From Microbacterium sp. H1-D42 (GTDB lineage Bacteria > Actinomycetota > Actinomycetes > Actinomycetales > Microbacteriaceae): a DNA stretch of 64,000 bases. The DNA lies in contig NZ_CP093342.1 in assembly GCF_022637555.1 (NCBI RefSeq), positions 558,001 to 622,000 of the forward strand. Reading direction: 5' to 3'. This document shows positions 7,566-15,955 of this stretch, one piece after another (position 1 is the stretch's first letter; each line of letters opens with the position of its first letter). The position numbers and the translations under genes are program-made. The notes under the pieces are model-generated. The model did no database searches and was not told the DNA's origin. It saw only the letters and a program-made list of their open reading frames with translations.

Positions 7566-9269
7566 ATGACCCAAGTCGTCTTCCAGGGCGGAGCGATCTT
7601 CACCGGCTCAGGTGAACCGCTGCAGGGCCACGCGGTCGTGGTCACCGACGGGCGCATCACCGCCCTCGTCAGTGAGACCGAGATCGATGCGCACATCGGC
7701 CCCGATGCCGAGCGAGTGGATCTGGACGGCGCGCTGCTGGCGCCTGGGTTCCAGGACGCGCACATCCATGCCGTCGGCGGCGGCATCGAGCTGCTGCAGT
7801 GCAACCTCAGCGATTCCGAGTCCGCCGAAGACGCCGTCGCCATGGTGCGCGCCTATGCCGAGGCGAACCCCGACGAGGAGTGGATCCTCGGCGGCGGCTG
7901 GTCGATGGACCACTACCCTGGTGGCGCGCCGGTGCGCACCCTGCTCGACGAGGCGGTCCCAGGGCGCCTGGTGCTGCTTGTCAGTCGCGACCACCACAGC
8001 GCCTGGGCCTCCACCGCCGCGATCGAGCTGGCGGGGATCACCGCGTCGACCGCCGACCCTGAGGACGGACGCGTCGAGCGCGAGGCAGACGGGTACCCGG
8101 CAGGCACCTTCCACGAAGGAGCGGCCGACCTGTTCGAGGAGGTCCGCCCCAAGACCGACTCCGAGCTCATCTACCGCGGGCTGCTGCGCGCGCAGGAAGA
8201 GCTCGTCCCCCTTGGCATCACCGGCTGGCAGGACGCCATGGTCGGTCAGGGCGCAGCGGCGATCGCCGATCCCCTTCCCGCCTACGAGCGCGCACTCGCC
8301 GAAGGCGCTCTGCAGGTGCACGTCACCGGTGCCCAGTGGTGGACCCGCACCGGCGGCATCGAGCAGGTCGAGCACATGACCGCGGAGCGCGCCCGCGTCG
8401 CAGCGCTCGAGCCCGCAGGGCGATTGAGTGTCGGCACCACCAAGATCATGGTCGACGGCGTCGCCGAGAACCAGACCGCCGCCATGCTCACGCCGTACCG
8501 GGACGGTCACGGCCACGACACCCACAATCACGGGCTGAGCTTCATCGATCCCGAGCGGCTGCGCGAGTACGTCACGGCTCTCGACGCCGCCGGAATGCAG
8601 GTGCACATGCACGCGCTCGGCGACCGTGCCGTGCGCGAAGCGTTGGATGCCCTCGCCGTCGCCCGCGAGCACAATGGGGCAACCGACGGCCGCCACCACC
8701 TCGCGCACCTGCAGATCGTGGCCGAAGAGGACATCCCGCGCTTCACCGATCTCGATGCCGTCGCCAACCTCCAGGCGCTCTGGGCCACGCACGAGGACCA
8801 GCTCGACGAGCTCACCCTGCCGTTCCTGCAGGACGGCCAGGAGGCCAGGCAGTACCCGTTCGGCGACTTCGTGCGCGCAGGCGCGCGGCTGGCCGCAGGC
8901 AGCGACTGGCCGGTGTCCAGCGCAGCCCCGCTCGACGCGATCCACATCGCCGTCAATCGCACGTACCCCGGCTCCACGCAGGAGCCGCTCGGCGGTGCTC
9001 ACCAGCGTCTCGACCTCGCCACCGCCATGGCGGCGTATACGTCGGGCAGCGCATGGGTGAACCACCGCGATCACGACACCGGCAGCATCCGCGAGGGCTA
9101 CCTCGCAGACCTCGTCGTGATCTCCCCAGATCCGTTCCAGCTCCCGGCATCCGACCTCTACCAGTCCGAGATCTCCTCGACCTGGATCGGCGGAGCCCGC
9201 GTCTACGAACGCACCGCAGCAGTACCCGCACCAGCAGTATCCGTATCCGTTGACAACAGGGAGTCCTGA
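7566..9269 (+). CDS. Amidohydrolase family protein (YtcJ-like)
   Basis: A 567-residue metal-dependent hydrolase of the amidohydrolase superfamily, YtcJ-like branch. Visible features are the metal-binding DAHIHAVGGG near residues 64-73, KIMVDGVAENQTAAML in the middle of the barrel, MHALGDRAVREAL, HLAHLQI, the late-barrel Asp in SDWPVSS, and the C-terminal beta-sandwich strand EGYLADLVVIS. These enzymes hydrolyse amide or related C-N bonds on exocyclic groups; substrates of this branch are largely unknown. The ATG at 7566 is preferred over an in-frame ATG 39 bases upstream because AGGAAGGAAAC lies just before it and the upstream codon falls next to the predicted transcription start. Its stop overlaps the substrate-binding protein gene by one base. 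Confidence 0.88.
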   Translation: MTQVVFQGGAIFTGSGEPLQGHAVVVTDGRITALVSETEIDAHIGPDAERVDLDGALLAPGFQDAHIHAVGGGIELLQCNLSDSESAEDAVAMVRAYAEANPDEEWILGGGWSMDHYPGGAPVRTLLDEAVPGRLVLLVSRDHHSAWASTAAIELAGITASTADPEDGRVEREADGYPAGTFHEGAADLFEEVRPKTDSELIYRGLLRAQEELVPLGITGWQDAMVGQGAAAIADPLPAYERALAEGALQVHVTGAQWWTRTGGIEQVEHMTAERARVAALEPAGRLSVGTTKIMVDGVAENQTAAMLTPYRDGHGHDTHNHGLSFIDPERLREYVTALDAAGMQVHMHALGDRAVREALDALAVAREHNGATDGRHHLAHLQIVAEEDIPRFTDLDAVANLQALWATHEDQLDELTLPFLQDGQEARQYPFGDFVRAGARLAAGSDWPVSSAAPLDAIHIAVNRTYPGSTQEPLGGAHQRLDLATAMAAYTSGSAWVNHRDHDTGSIREGYLADLVVISPDPFQLPASDLYQSEISSTWIGGARVYERTAAVPAPAVSVSVDNRES

Positions 9270-10924
9270 TGAACTCTTCACGCACGTCCCGGGTCGTCGC
9301 CCTCGGCGCGACTGCCCTGCTCACAGTGGGCCTCGCCGCCTGCACGCCTGCCGCCGATGATGGCGGCGGGGGTGGTGGCGACGACAGCAAGTCACTGCAG
9401 TGGGAGCTGACGACCAAGACCGATGCGCCCAGCGGCGACATCGACTCGTTCAGCTTCGCGCTGTATGCCGAGCCGTACTCGCTCGACTACGCCTACGCAT
9501 TCGACTATCCCGACAACCAGGTGCTCGCGAACGTCTGCGAGTCGCTGCTGCTGCTCAACCCGGACTTCACGCTGACCCCCGGTCTTGCCGAGTCGTTCGA
9601 GCAGCCCGATGACATGACGTGGGTCTACAACCTGCGTGAGGGCGTCACCTTCCACGACGGCACCCCGCTGACCGCCGCTGACGCGGTCGCATCGATGAGC
9701 CGGCACATCAACCCCGAGGTCGGATCGTCGTGGTTCTCGGCCTACCAGAACGTCGCATCGATCGAGCAGACCGGCGACCTGCAGGTGACCGTGCACATGA
9801 CCACCCCCGACTCGCAGTTCAACCTGGGCATGGGCGGGTCGGCCGGCGTCATCGAATCGGCCGCCACCCTCGCTGCGGCGGGTGCCGACTACGGCAACTC
9901 CACCGGCGGTGTGAACTGCACCGGTCCATTCTCGCTCAGCGAATGGAAGTCCGGCGAGTCGATCACCCTCACCCGCTACGACGACTACTGGAACAAGGAC
10001 AAGGCCGCCAAGTCAGGCGAGGTCAAGTTCGTGTTCATGAGCGACAGCAACGCGCGCGTCAACGCACTGAAGTCCGGTGATGTCGATGGCTCGTGGATGC
10101 TGCCGATCGAAGCTGTCGACCAACTGCGCGCCTCCGGCAAGGGCGACGTGCTCTTCGGACCCGGCACCGCCGTGAGCCAGCTCGTGATCAGCAACCTCGA
10201 TGGCCCGCTCGGTGACGTGCGCGTCCGCAAGGCGCTGATGCTTGCGCTGGACCGCGAGGGCGTCCTTCAGGCCGCCGCCCGCGGTGTCGGCGAGGTCACC
10301 GACGTGCACACCACGAAGTCGGTGTGGGGCATGGCATCGGATGCTGACCGCAAGGCCGCGTTCGAGGACATCACGCACTACGACCAGAACCTCGAAGAGG
10401 CCAAGAAGCTCATCGCCGAGGCCGGTGTAGAGGGTGAGGAGATCACCTTCGTCACCGCCCCGATCGGCAACGACTTCGCGGTCATCTCGCAGGCCGCCGC
10501 GGCCGCCGCGCAGTCCATCGGTCTGAAGATGAAGATCGAGTCGGTCAGCCCGGGTGCATACACGGCGCTGTTCTCGGACCCGAGCGCGCGTGAGGGCGTC
10601 GACATGTTCTACACGGTCTGGTACCTCTCCAGCCCGGACGCCCTCGAGATGTACTCGGTGCTGCGCACCGGCGACTTCAGCAACTACGGCAACTGGTCGA
10701 ACCCCGAGTTCGACGAGACCGTGAACAAGGCCGTCACCACGATGGACCCTGCTGAGCGCGGCGCGCTGACAGCCAAGGCGCAGCAGATCGCGAACGCCGA
10801 GCTGCCCTGGCTGCCCCTCTACGAGGGACCGATCTCGCTGTTCATGGGTGAGCGCATCACGGGCGTACAGCCCTCGATGATGTTCCTCTACTTCCCGTGG
10901 GCAGCGCAGCTCGGCGCCCGCTGA
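9269..10924 (+). CDS. ABC transporter substrate-binding lipoprotein (SBP family 5)
   Basis: A 551-residue extracellular solute-binding protein of family 5 (peptide, nickel and opine type). The signal peptide ends in a lipobox, LAACTPA, placing a lipidated Cys at about 24; a Gly/Asp-rich linker follows. Family landmarks include VYNLREGVTFHDGTPLTAADAV near 115-140 and NLDGPLGDVRVRKALMLALDR near 310-330. It captures a peptide-sized or amide-containing ligand for the permeases and ATPase downstream. Translation is linked to the amidohydrolase gene by a TGATG overlap. A strong hairpin follows its stop and may raise its expression relative to the permeases. Confidence 0.92.
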   Translation: MNSSRTSRVVALGATALLTVGLAACTPAADDGGGGGGDDSKSLQWELTTKTDAPSGDIDSFSFALYAEPYSLDYAYAFDYPDNQVLANVCESLLLLNPDFTLTPGLAESFEQPDDMTWVYNLREGVTFHDGTPLTAADAVASMSRHINPEVGSSWFSAYQNVASIEQTGDLQVTVHMTTPDSQFNLGMGGSAGVIESAATLAAAGADYGNSTGGVNCTGPFSLSEWKSGESITLTRYDDYWNKDKAAKSGEVKFVFMSDSNARVNALKSGDVDGSWMLPIEAVDQLRASGKGDVLFGPGTAVSQLVISNLDGPLGDVRVRKALMLALDREGVLQAAARGVGEVTDVHTTKSVWGMASDADRKAAFEDITHYDQNLEEAKKLIAEAGVEGEEITFVTAPIGNDFAVISQAAAAAAQSIGLKMKIESVSPGAYTALFSDPSAREGVDMFYTVWYLSSPDALEMYSVLRTGDFSNYGNWSNPEFDETVNKAVTTMDPAERGALTAKAQQIANAELPWLPLYEGPISLFMGERITGVQPSMMFLYFPWAAQLGAR

Positions 10925-10931
10925 CCGATCT

Positions 10932-10968
10932 CGGATGCCGCGGCGAACTCCCTGCGCCGCGGCATCCG
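10932..10968. repeat. Intercistronic hairpin after the SBP gene
   Basis: A perfect 14-bp inverted repeat CGGATGCCGCGGCG / CGCCGCGGCATCCG with a 9-base loop. It begins eight bases after the SBP stop and 40 bases before the first permease. In RNA it would be a very stable stem. Such stems between a binding-protein gene and its permeases commonly protect the upstream message or attenuate the downstream part. Confidence 0.85.
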
Positions 10969-11007
10969 AACCGCTTCTTCTCACGTCTTCCACGGAGGTC
11001 ACCGGTT

Positions 11008-11964
11008 ATGAAGACCGCCCGACGCGTCGCTGGAAAGCTCGCAGGACTGCTGCTGACGCTCTTCCTGGCATCCCTGCTCGTCTTCTTCTCACGCTTCGTC
11101 GTCCCCGGCGACCCGATCAGCTTCCTGCTCCGAGGGCGCAAGCCCTCGCCCGAGGCGGTGGCCGAGATCACCGCCCAGTACGGGCTGGATCTGCCACCGT
11201 GGCAGCAGTACATCAACTGGCTCCTCGGCCTGCTGCAGGGCGACTTCGGCCGTTCGCTGCAGTACCGCCAGGACGTCTCGGTCGTGATCGGCGAGCGACT
11301 GCCGGTGACCCTCACCCTCGTCGCCATGGCGGGGCTCATCATCGCTGTCGTCGGCCTGATCTCCGGTGCCATCGCGGCTCTGAACCATGGCAAGCCACTG
11401 GATCGGTCCATTCTGATCTTCCTCACCGTGCTCGGCGCCATCCCCTCCTTCGTCGGATCGATCGTGCTGATCGCCGTCTTCGCCGTGCAGCTGGGCTGGT
11501 TCCCCACCTTCGGGTCGGGTGAAGGGTTCTGGGATCGCATCTACCACCTGATCCTGCCCTCCATCGCGCTTGGCATCGTCTTCATCGTGCTGGTCGGCAA
11601 GGTGACCCGTTCGGCCATGGTCGAACAACTCGGCCGCGAGCACGTCGAGGTGGCCACCAGCCGTGGCATCGCCTCTGGAACAGTGCTGCGCCGCCACGTG
11701 CTGCGCAACGCGCTGATGCCCATCCTCACCGTCTCGGGTGTGCTGGTCGCCGGCCTCATGGTCGCCAGCACCATCGTCGAGGCGGCCTTTGGCCTCGCCG
11801 GCATCGGCTCGCTGCTGGTGCAGTCCGTCGACCGGCTCGACTTCCCCGTCGTCCAGGCGATCGTGCTTCTCGTGGTGACCGCGTTCGTGGTCATGAACGC
11901 GATCGTCGACATCCTCGAACCCTGGGTCGACCCTCGATCCGCAGCAGGAGCAGGTGCCAGATGA
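11008..11964 (+). CDS. ABC transporter permease, DppB type
   Basis: A 318-residue inner-membrane permease with six predicted helices and the binding-protein-dependent transport signature near the C-terminal half (EHVEVATSRGIASGTVLRRHVLRNAL), where the EAA loop contacts the ATPase. The N-terminal segment FSRFVVPGDPISFLLRGRKPSPE and the phrase LDLPPWQQYINWL are typical of DppB/OppB-like proteins. The ATG at 11008 was chosen because ACGGAGGTCACC precedes it and the protein then begins with the normal short basic leader. Its stop overlaps the next permease start by four bases. Confidence 0.92.
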   Translation: MKTARRVAGKLAGLLLTLFLASLLVFFSRFVVPGDPISFLLRGRKPSPEAVAEITAQYGLDLPPWQQYINWLLGLLQGDFGRSLQYRQDVSVVIGERLPVTLTLVAMAGLIIAVVGLISGAIAALNHGKPLDRSILIFLTVLGAIPSFVGSIVLIAVFAVQLGWFPTFGSGEGFWDRIYHLILPSIALGIVFIVLVGKVTRSAMVEQLGREHVEVATSRGIASGTVLRRHVLRNALMPILTVSGVLVAGLMVASTIVEAAFGLAGIGSLLVQSVDRLDFPVVQAIVLLVVTAFVVMNAIVDILEPWVDPRSAAGAGAR

Positions 11965-12830
11965 CCGCCACCCCGACGCCCACTCTGGCCGTTCGCATCC
12001 TGAAGGCCCCGAGGGCGGCCCGTGCGAACCTCCTCTTCACGATCAGCGTGATCGTGCTCGCAGTGGTCACGCTCGCTGCTATCTTCGCGCCCTGGGTCGC
12101 CCCGTACGACCCGGATGCCGTCGACTTCTCCGCCTTCTACGCCCCGCCGTCGGCAGCGCACTGGCTCGGCACTGATGCGCTCGGTCGCGACCTGCTCAGC
12201 CGCATCATCTGGGGCGGCCGCACGGCCCTGGTCGGGCCGCTCGCGGTCGTCATCTTCTCGACCATCCTGGGCATCCTGCTCGGCCTCATCGCCGGGTGGC
12301 GGGGCGGATGGATCGACGCCGTGCTCGGCCGAGTCTTCGACGTGCTGTTCTCGTTCCCGTCGCTGCTGATCGCGATCATGGCCGTCGCGCTGTTCGGCAA
12401 GGGCCTGCTCGCCCCGGTCATCGCGATGAGCATCGCCTACGCCCCGTTCGTGGCGCGCCTCACCCGCAGCCTGATCGCCGCCGAACGCACTCGCCCATAC
12501 GTCGCCGCCTACCAGGTGCAGGGCTTCAGCGGCCCGTGGATCGCGCTGCGCCGAGTGCTGCCCAACGTCGTGCCGATCGTCGGTGCGCAATCGACGCTGA
12601 ACTTCGGCTACGTGCTGGCCGAGCTCGCCGGCCTCTCGTTCCTCGGGCTCGGCGTGCAGCCGCCGACCGCCGATTGGGGAGCCATGATCAACGAATCGCA
12701 GTCCGGCCTCCTCGCCGGCCAGTTCCTGCCGGCGATCGCCCCGGCCGTGGTCGTGGTGCTCATCGTCGTGGCCGTCAACATCATCGGCGAAGAGCTGTCA
12801 GACCGCATCGGAGGGGAGATCCCGGCATGA
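11961..12830 (+). CDS. ABC transporter permease, DppC type
   Basis: A 289-residue permease of the DppC/OppC class. It has the early helix followed by the extracytoplasmic segment PYDPDAVDFSAFYAPPSAAHWLGTDALGRDLLSRIIWG, the hallmark of this class, then five further helices and the EAA loop (RTRPYVAAYQVQGFSGPWIALRRVLPNV). It pairs with the preceding DppB-type protein to form the channel. Both ends overlap neighbours by ATGA, so the permease and ATPase genes are translationally coupled. Confidence 0.92.
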   Translation: MTATPTPTLAVRILKAPRAARANLLFTISVIVLAVVTLAAIFAPWVAPYDPDAVDFSAFYAPPSAAHWLGTDALGRDLLSRIIWGGRTALVGPLAVVIFSTILGILLGLIAGWRGGWIDAVLGRVFDVLFSFPSLLIAIMAVALFGKGLLAPVIAMSIAYAPFVARLTRSLIAAERTRPYVAAYQVQGFSGPWIALRRVLPNVVPIVGAQSTLNFGYVLAELAGLSFLGLGVQPPTADWGAMINESQSGLLAGQFLPAIAPAVVVVLIVVAVNIIGEELSDRIGGEIPA

Positions 12831-14428
12831 CCATTCTTCTTGACATCGACGATCTCACCCTCGACCTGCCGAACGGCACGAGACTGCTCGACGGCATCAG
12901 CCTCACGGTCGCCGCCGGCGAGACCGTCGGCCTGGTCGGCGAGTCCGGCTCTGGCAAGTCGCTCACTGCGCGTACGGTGCTCGGGCTCATGCCCGACGGG
13001 GCCGTCATCGGCGGCAGCGTGACGGTAGACGGCCAGTCGCCGCTCGACGGCGGAGTGGTGCTGCAGGGCATCCGACGCTCTGATGCCGCGATGGTCTTCC
13101 AGGATCCGCGCGCCGGGATCAACCCCATGCGCACCGTCGGCGACCACGTCACCGAGGGGCTGCGGCTCGCTCCAGCGCCCGGCAAGTCGGCCTGGAAGAA
13201 GAGCGCCGCGCGCAAGCGCGCCGAAGACCTGCTGACCGCCGTGCGGCTGCCGTCGCCGGCCGCGCACCTCGACCAGCATCCCTACGAGCTCTCCGGCGGA
13301 ATGCTGCAGCGCGTCATGATCGCAGGGGCGCTGACCACCGAGCCGCGGCTGCTCGTCTGCGACGAGCCGACCACGGCGCTGGACGTCACGACGCAGGCCG
13401 AGATCGTGCAGGTGCTGCGCGAGCAGTGCGCGCAGCGCGGGATGGGGATGCTCTTCATCACGCACGATCTGAACCTCGCCGGCTCGCTGTGCGATCGCCT
13501 CGTCGTGATGAAGGACGGCGTCGTGGTCGAAGAGGGACCGGCGCGCGAGGTGCTGGTCAACCCGCAGAACGCCTACACCCGCCGCTTGGTCGCGGCGACG
13601 CCGCGCCTGCACGGCGAGGGCGGCGCGACGGGCGGTGCCGCCGCCGATTCGGATGCCATGGTCACCGTCACCGGAGTGTCGAAGACGTACAGCATCCGCG
13701 GCGGCCATCAGGTGCGGGCCGTGGTGGATGCTGAGCTGACGATCCCGGTCGGCGGCGCGCTTGCCGTCGTGGGGGAGTCCGGGTCTGGCAAGTCGACGCT
13801 CGCCCGCATGATCGTCGGCCTCGAAGGAGCCGACACCGGCGACATCCGCATCGGCGGACAGGATGCCACGACGCCGCCGCGCAACAAGGTCGAGCGACTG
13901 GCGCGGGCAAAGAGCGTGCAGATGGTGTTCCAGGATCCGTACCTGTCGCTTGACCCGCGGATCCCTGCCGGGCGCGCCATCGAAGACGTGCTGAAGCTGC
14001 ACCAGGGTCTTGACGGCGCCGCGGCGCGGGCTCGTGCCCTCGAGCTGCTGACGTCGGTCGGCCTCGGTGAGGAGCACCTGAAGGCGCGGCCCAAGACGCT
14101 CTCGGGCGGCCAGCGACAGCGCGTCGCGATCGCCCGTGCGCTGGCCATCGAGCCCGACCTGCTGGTGATGGATGAGGCGACCAGCGCCCTTGATGTCTCG
14201 GTGCAGGCGCAGGTGCTCGATCTGGTCGCCGACATCCGCCGCAGGCAGGGCCTCACGCTGCTGTTCATCAGCCACGACCTGGCCGTCGTGCGCAAGGTGT
14301 GCGAGCAGACCATCGTGATGAGCAAGGGCGAGATCGTCGAGCGGGGCGCCACGGCACAGCTGCTGGCCGATCCGCAGCATCCGTACACCCGCCTGCTCAT
14401 CGACTCGGTGCCGGTGCCGGTGGTGTGA
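12827..14428 (+). CDS. ABC transporter ATP-binding protein, fused DppD-DppF
   Basis: A 533-residue protein carrying two complete ABC ATPase domains in one chain. The first has Walker A GESGSGKS near 38-45, LSGGM near 155 and Walker B LLVCDEPTTALD; the second has GESGSGKS near 317, LSGGQRQRVAIARAL near 425 and LLVMDEATSALD. Each domain ends with the oligopeptide-transporter C-terminal motif (NPQNAYTRRL and DPQHPYTRLL). A single two-domain ATPase replaces the separate DppD and DppF subunits, a known arrangement in actinobacteria. The ATG overlaps the permease stop by four bases. A long palindrome lies just after the stop. Confidence 0.93.
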   Translation: MTILLDIDDLTLDLPNGTRLLDGISLTVAAGETVGLVGESGSGKSLTARTVLGLMPDGAVIGGSVTVDGQSPLDGGVVLQGIRRSDAAMVFQDPRAGINPMRTVGDHVTEGLRLAPAPGKSAWKKSAARKRAEDLLTAVRLPSPAAHLDQHPYELSGGMLQRVMIAGALTTEPRLLVCDEPTTALDVTTQAEIVQVLREQCAQRGMGMLFITHDLNLAGSLCDRLVVMKDGVVVEEGPAREVLVNPQNAYTRRLVAATPRLHGEGGATGGAAADSDAMVTVTGVSKTYSIRGGHQVRAVVDAELTIPVGGALAVVGESGSGKSTLARMIVGLEGADTGDIRIGGQDATTPPRNKVERLARAKSVQMVFQDPYLSLDPRIPAGRAIEDVLKLHQGLDGAAARARALELLTSVGLGEEHLKARPKTLSGGQRQRVAIARALAIEPDLLVMDEATSALDVSVQAQVLDLVADIRRRQGLTLLFISHDLAVVRKVCEQTIVMSKGEIVERGATAQLLADPQHPYTRLLIDSVPVPVV

Positions 14429-14459
14429 GCCGGGCGGAGGCGCTCCGAAACCACGATGC

Positions 14460-14516
14460 TCCCGTATGAGTTTCTGTCGCTGATCCCGCGATCAGGCGAC
14501 AGAAACTCATACGGGA
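14460..14516. repeat. Long intergenic palindrome, copy 2
   Basis: An inverted repeat with perfect 21-bp arms beginning TCCCGTATGAGTTTCTGTCG, nearly the same arm sequence as the element at 4862-4918. The centre differs (TGATC CCGC GATCA), forming its own short stem with one bulged G. It lies between the convergent ends of the ABC ATPase and aminotransferase genes. The outer arms are conserved between copies and the centre keeps pairing while changing sequence, which suggests selection on the structure. Confidence 0.88.
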
Positions 14517-14540
14517 GCGGGTTCGGTCAGCGGCTTCGGC

Positions 14541-15929
14541 TCAGGCAGTCGTGTATTCGTCCGCCACGGTCAGCGCCTCGTCGAGCACCGTCAGACCGCG
14601 CACCAGGTCGTCCTCGCTGATGATCAGCGGAGGCGCGACGTGCATGCGGTTGAAGTGCGTGAACGGCCAGACGCCGCCCTTCTTCGCGGCAGCGGTGAAC
14701 GCGCCCATCGGCGCAGCATCCGCCCCAGACGCGTTGAACGGCACCAGCGGCTCGCGCGTCTCGCGATCGCGCACCAGCTCCACGGCCCAGAACAGGCCCT
14801 GCCCGCGGACCTCGCCGACGCTGGGGTGCTTCTCAGTCCACGCGCGCAGCGTCGGCTCGACGACGCGCGAGGAGAGGTCGCGCACGCGCTCGAGAATTCC
14901 GTCGCGACGGAACACCTCGAACGTCGCCACGCCGGCAGCGCAGGCCAGCGGATGCCCGGAGTAGGTGAGCCCACCCGGGAACGCGACCTTGTCGAAGCGC
15001 TCGGCGATGGCATCCGAGATCACGACGCCGCCGAGCGGAACGTACCCCGAGTTCACGCCCTTCGCGAAGGTGATCAGGTCGGGCTTCGCATCGAAGGCGT
15101 CGATGCCGAACCATTCGCCGAGCCGGCCGAAGCCGACCATGACCTCGTCGGCGATGTACACGATGCCGTGCTTGTCGCACAGGTCGCGCACGCCCTGCAG
15201 ATATCCGGGCGGCGGCACGAGCACGCCGTTGGTGCCGACGATCGTCTCGATGATGATCGCCGCGATCGTGGCGGGGCCCTCCAGCAGGATGGTCTGCTCG
15301 AGGTGCTCGAGGGCGCGCTGCGACTCCTGCTCGATGGTTTCGGAGTGGAATGCCGAGCGGTACAGATACGGGCCGAAGAACCGCACCGCTCCCGCGTCGC
15401 TGACCTCGGTCGCCCAGCGCCGCGGGTCGCCGGTGAGCGAGATCGCGGTGGCAGTCGAACCGTGGTAGCTGCGGTACATCGAGAGCACCTTGCGGCGGCC
15501 GGTCACCTGGCGGGCCATGCGCACGGCGTACTCGTTGGCGTCGGCGCCGCCGTTGGTGAAGAACACCTTGTTCAGCCCGTCGGGTGCGACCTCGGCGATC
15601 AGACGGGCGAGCTCGCCGCGCACGTCGTTCGCGATGGCCGGCTGGATCGTCGCGAGACGGCCTGCCTGATGCTGGATGGCCGCGACGAGATCCGGATGCT
15701 GGTGACCGAGGTTCAGGTTGACCAGCTGGCTCGAGAAGTCGAGGTAGTCCTTGCCCTCGTAGTCCCAGAACGTCGCGCCCTCGCCGGCGGCGACGGGCAG
15801 CGGGTCGATGAGACCCTGTGCGCTCCAGGAGTGGAACACGTGGTTGCGGTCGTCCGCACGCACCTGCGCTTCAGCATCCGGCGCCGGAAGCGCGTGCTGC
15901 GCGCCGTGACGGTCGGTGAACTGTGCCAT
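14541..15929 (-). CDS. Class III aminotransferase (omega-amino acid type)
   Basis: A 462-residue PLP-dependent aminotransferase of class III. Key features are the N-terminal FWDYEGKDYLDFSSQLVNLNLGHQHPDLV, the cofactor loop FFTNGGADANEYAVRMAR, YRSYHGSTATAISLTGDPRR, the Asp of IADEVMVGFGRLG, and the PLP lysine in TFAKGVNSGYVPLGG at about 290. Class III enzymes of this type transfer amino groups from beta-alanine, GABA or similar omega-amino acids to pyruvate or 2-oxoglutarate. It lies 26 bases downstream of mmsA on the same strand, with its own site AAAGGAATCGAC. With mmsA and the PucR regulator, a beta-alanine or 3-aminoisobutyrate route is the best guess. Confidence 0.88.
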   Translation of the reverse strand: MAQFTDRHGAQHALPAPDAEAQVRADDRNHVFHSWSAQGLIDPLPVAAGEGATFWDYEGKDYLDFSSQLVNLNLGHQHPDLVAAIQHQAGRLATIQPAIANDVRGELARLIAEVAPDGLNKVFFTNGGADANEYAVRMARQVTGRRKVLSMYRSYHGSTATAISLTGDPRRWATEVSDAGAVRFFGPYLYRSAFHSETIEQESQRALEHLEQTILLEGPATIAAIIIETIVGTNGVLVPPPGYLQGVRDLCDKHGIVYIADEVMVGFGRLGEWFGIDAFDAKPDLITFAKGVNSGYVPLGGVVISDAIAERFDKVAFPGGLTYSGHPLACAAGVATFEVFRRDGILERVRDLSSRVVEPTLRAWTEKHPSVGEVRGQGLFWAVELVRDRETREPLVPFNASGADAAPMGAFTAAAKKGGVWPFTHFNRMHVAPPLIISEDDLVRGLTVLDEALTVADEYTTA

Positions 15930-15955
15930 GTCGATTCCTTTCCGAGTTTCGGGGC

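Noticed and set aside
12296-12826. N-terminal extension of the ABC ATPase frame
   Set aside because: This part is the permease gene read in another frame. The ATPase begins at 12827 with the coupled ATG and a normal first domain.
4862-14516. The two 57-bp palindromes as ends of a composite transposon
   Set aside because: No transposase lies between them, each is itself a complete palindrome, and no target duplications were seen. The DNA between them is two ordinary operons.
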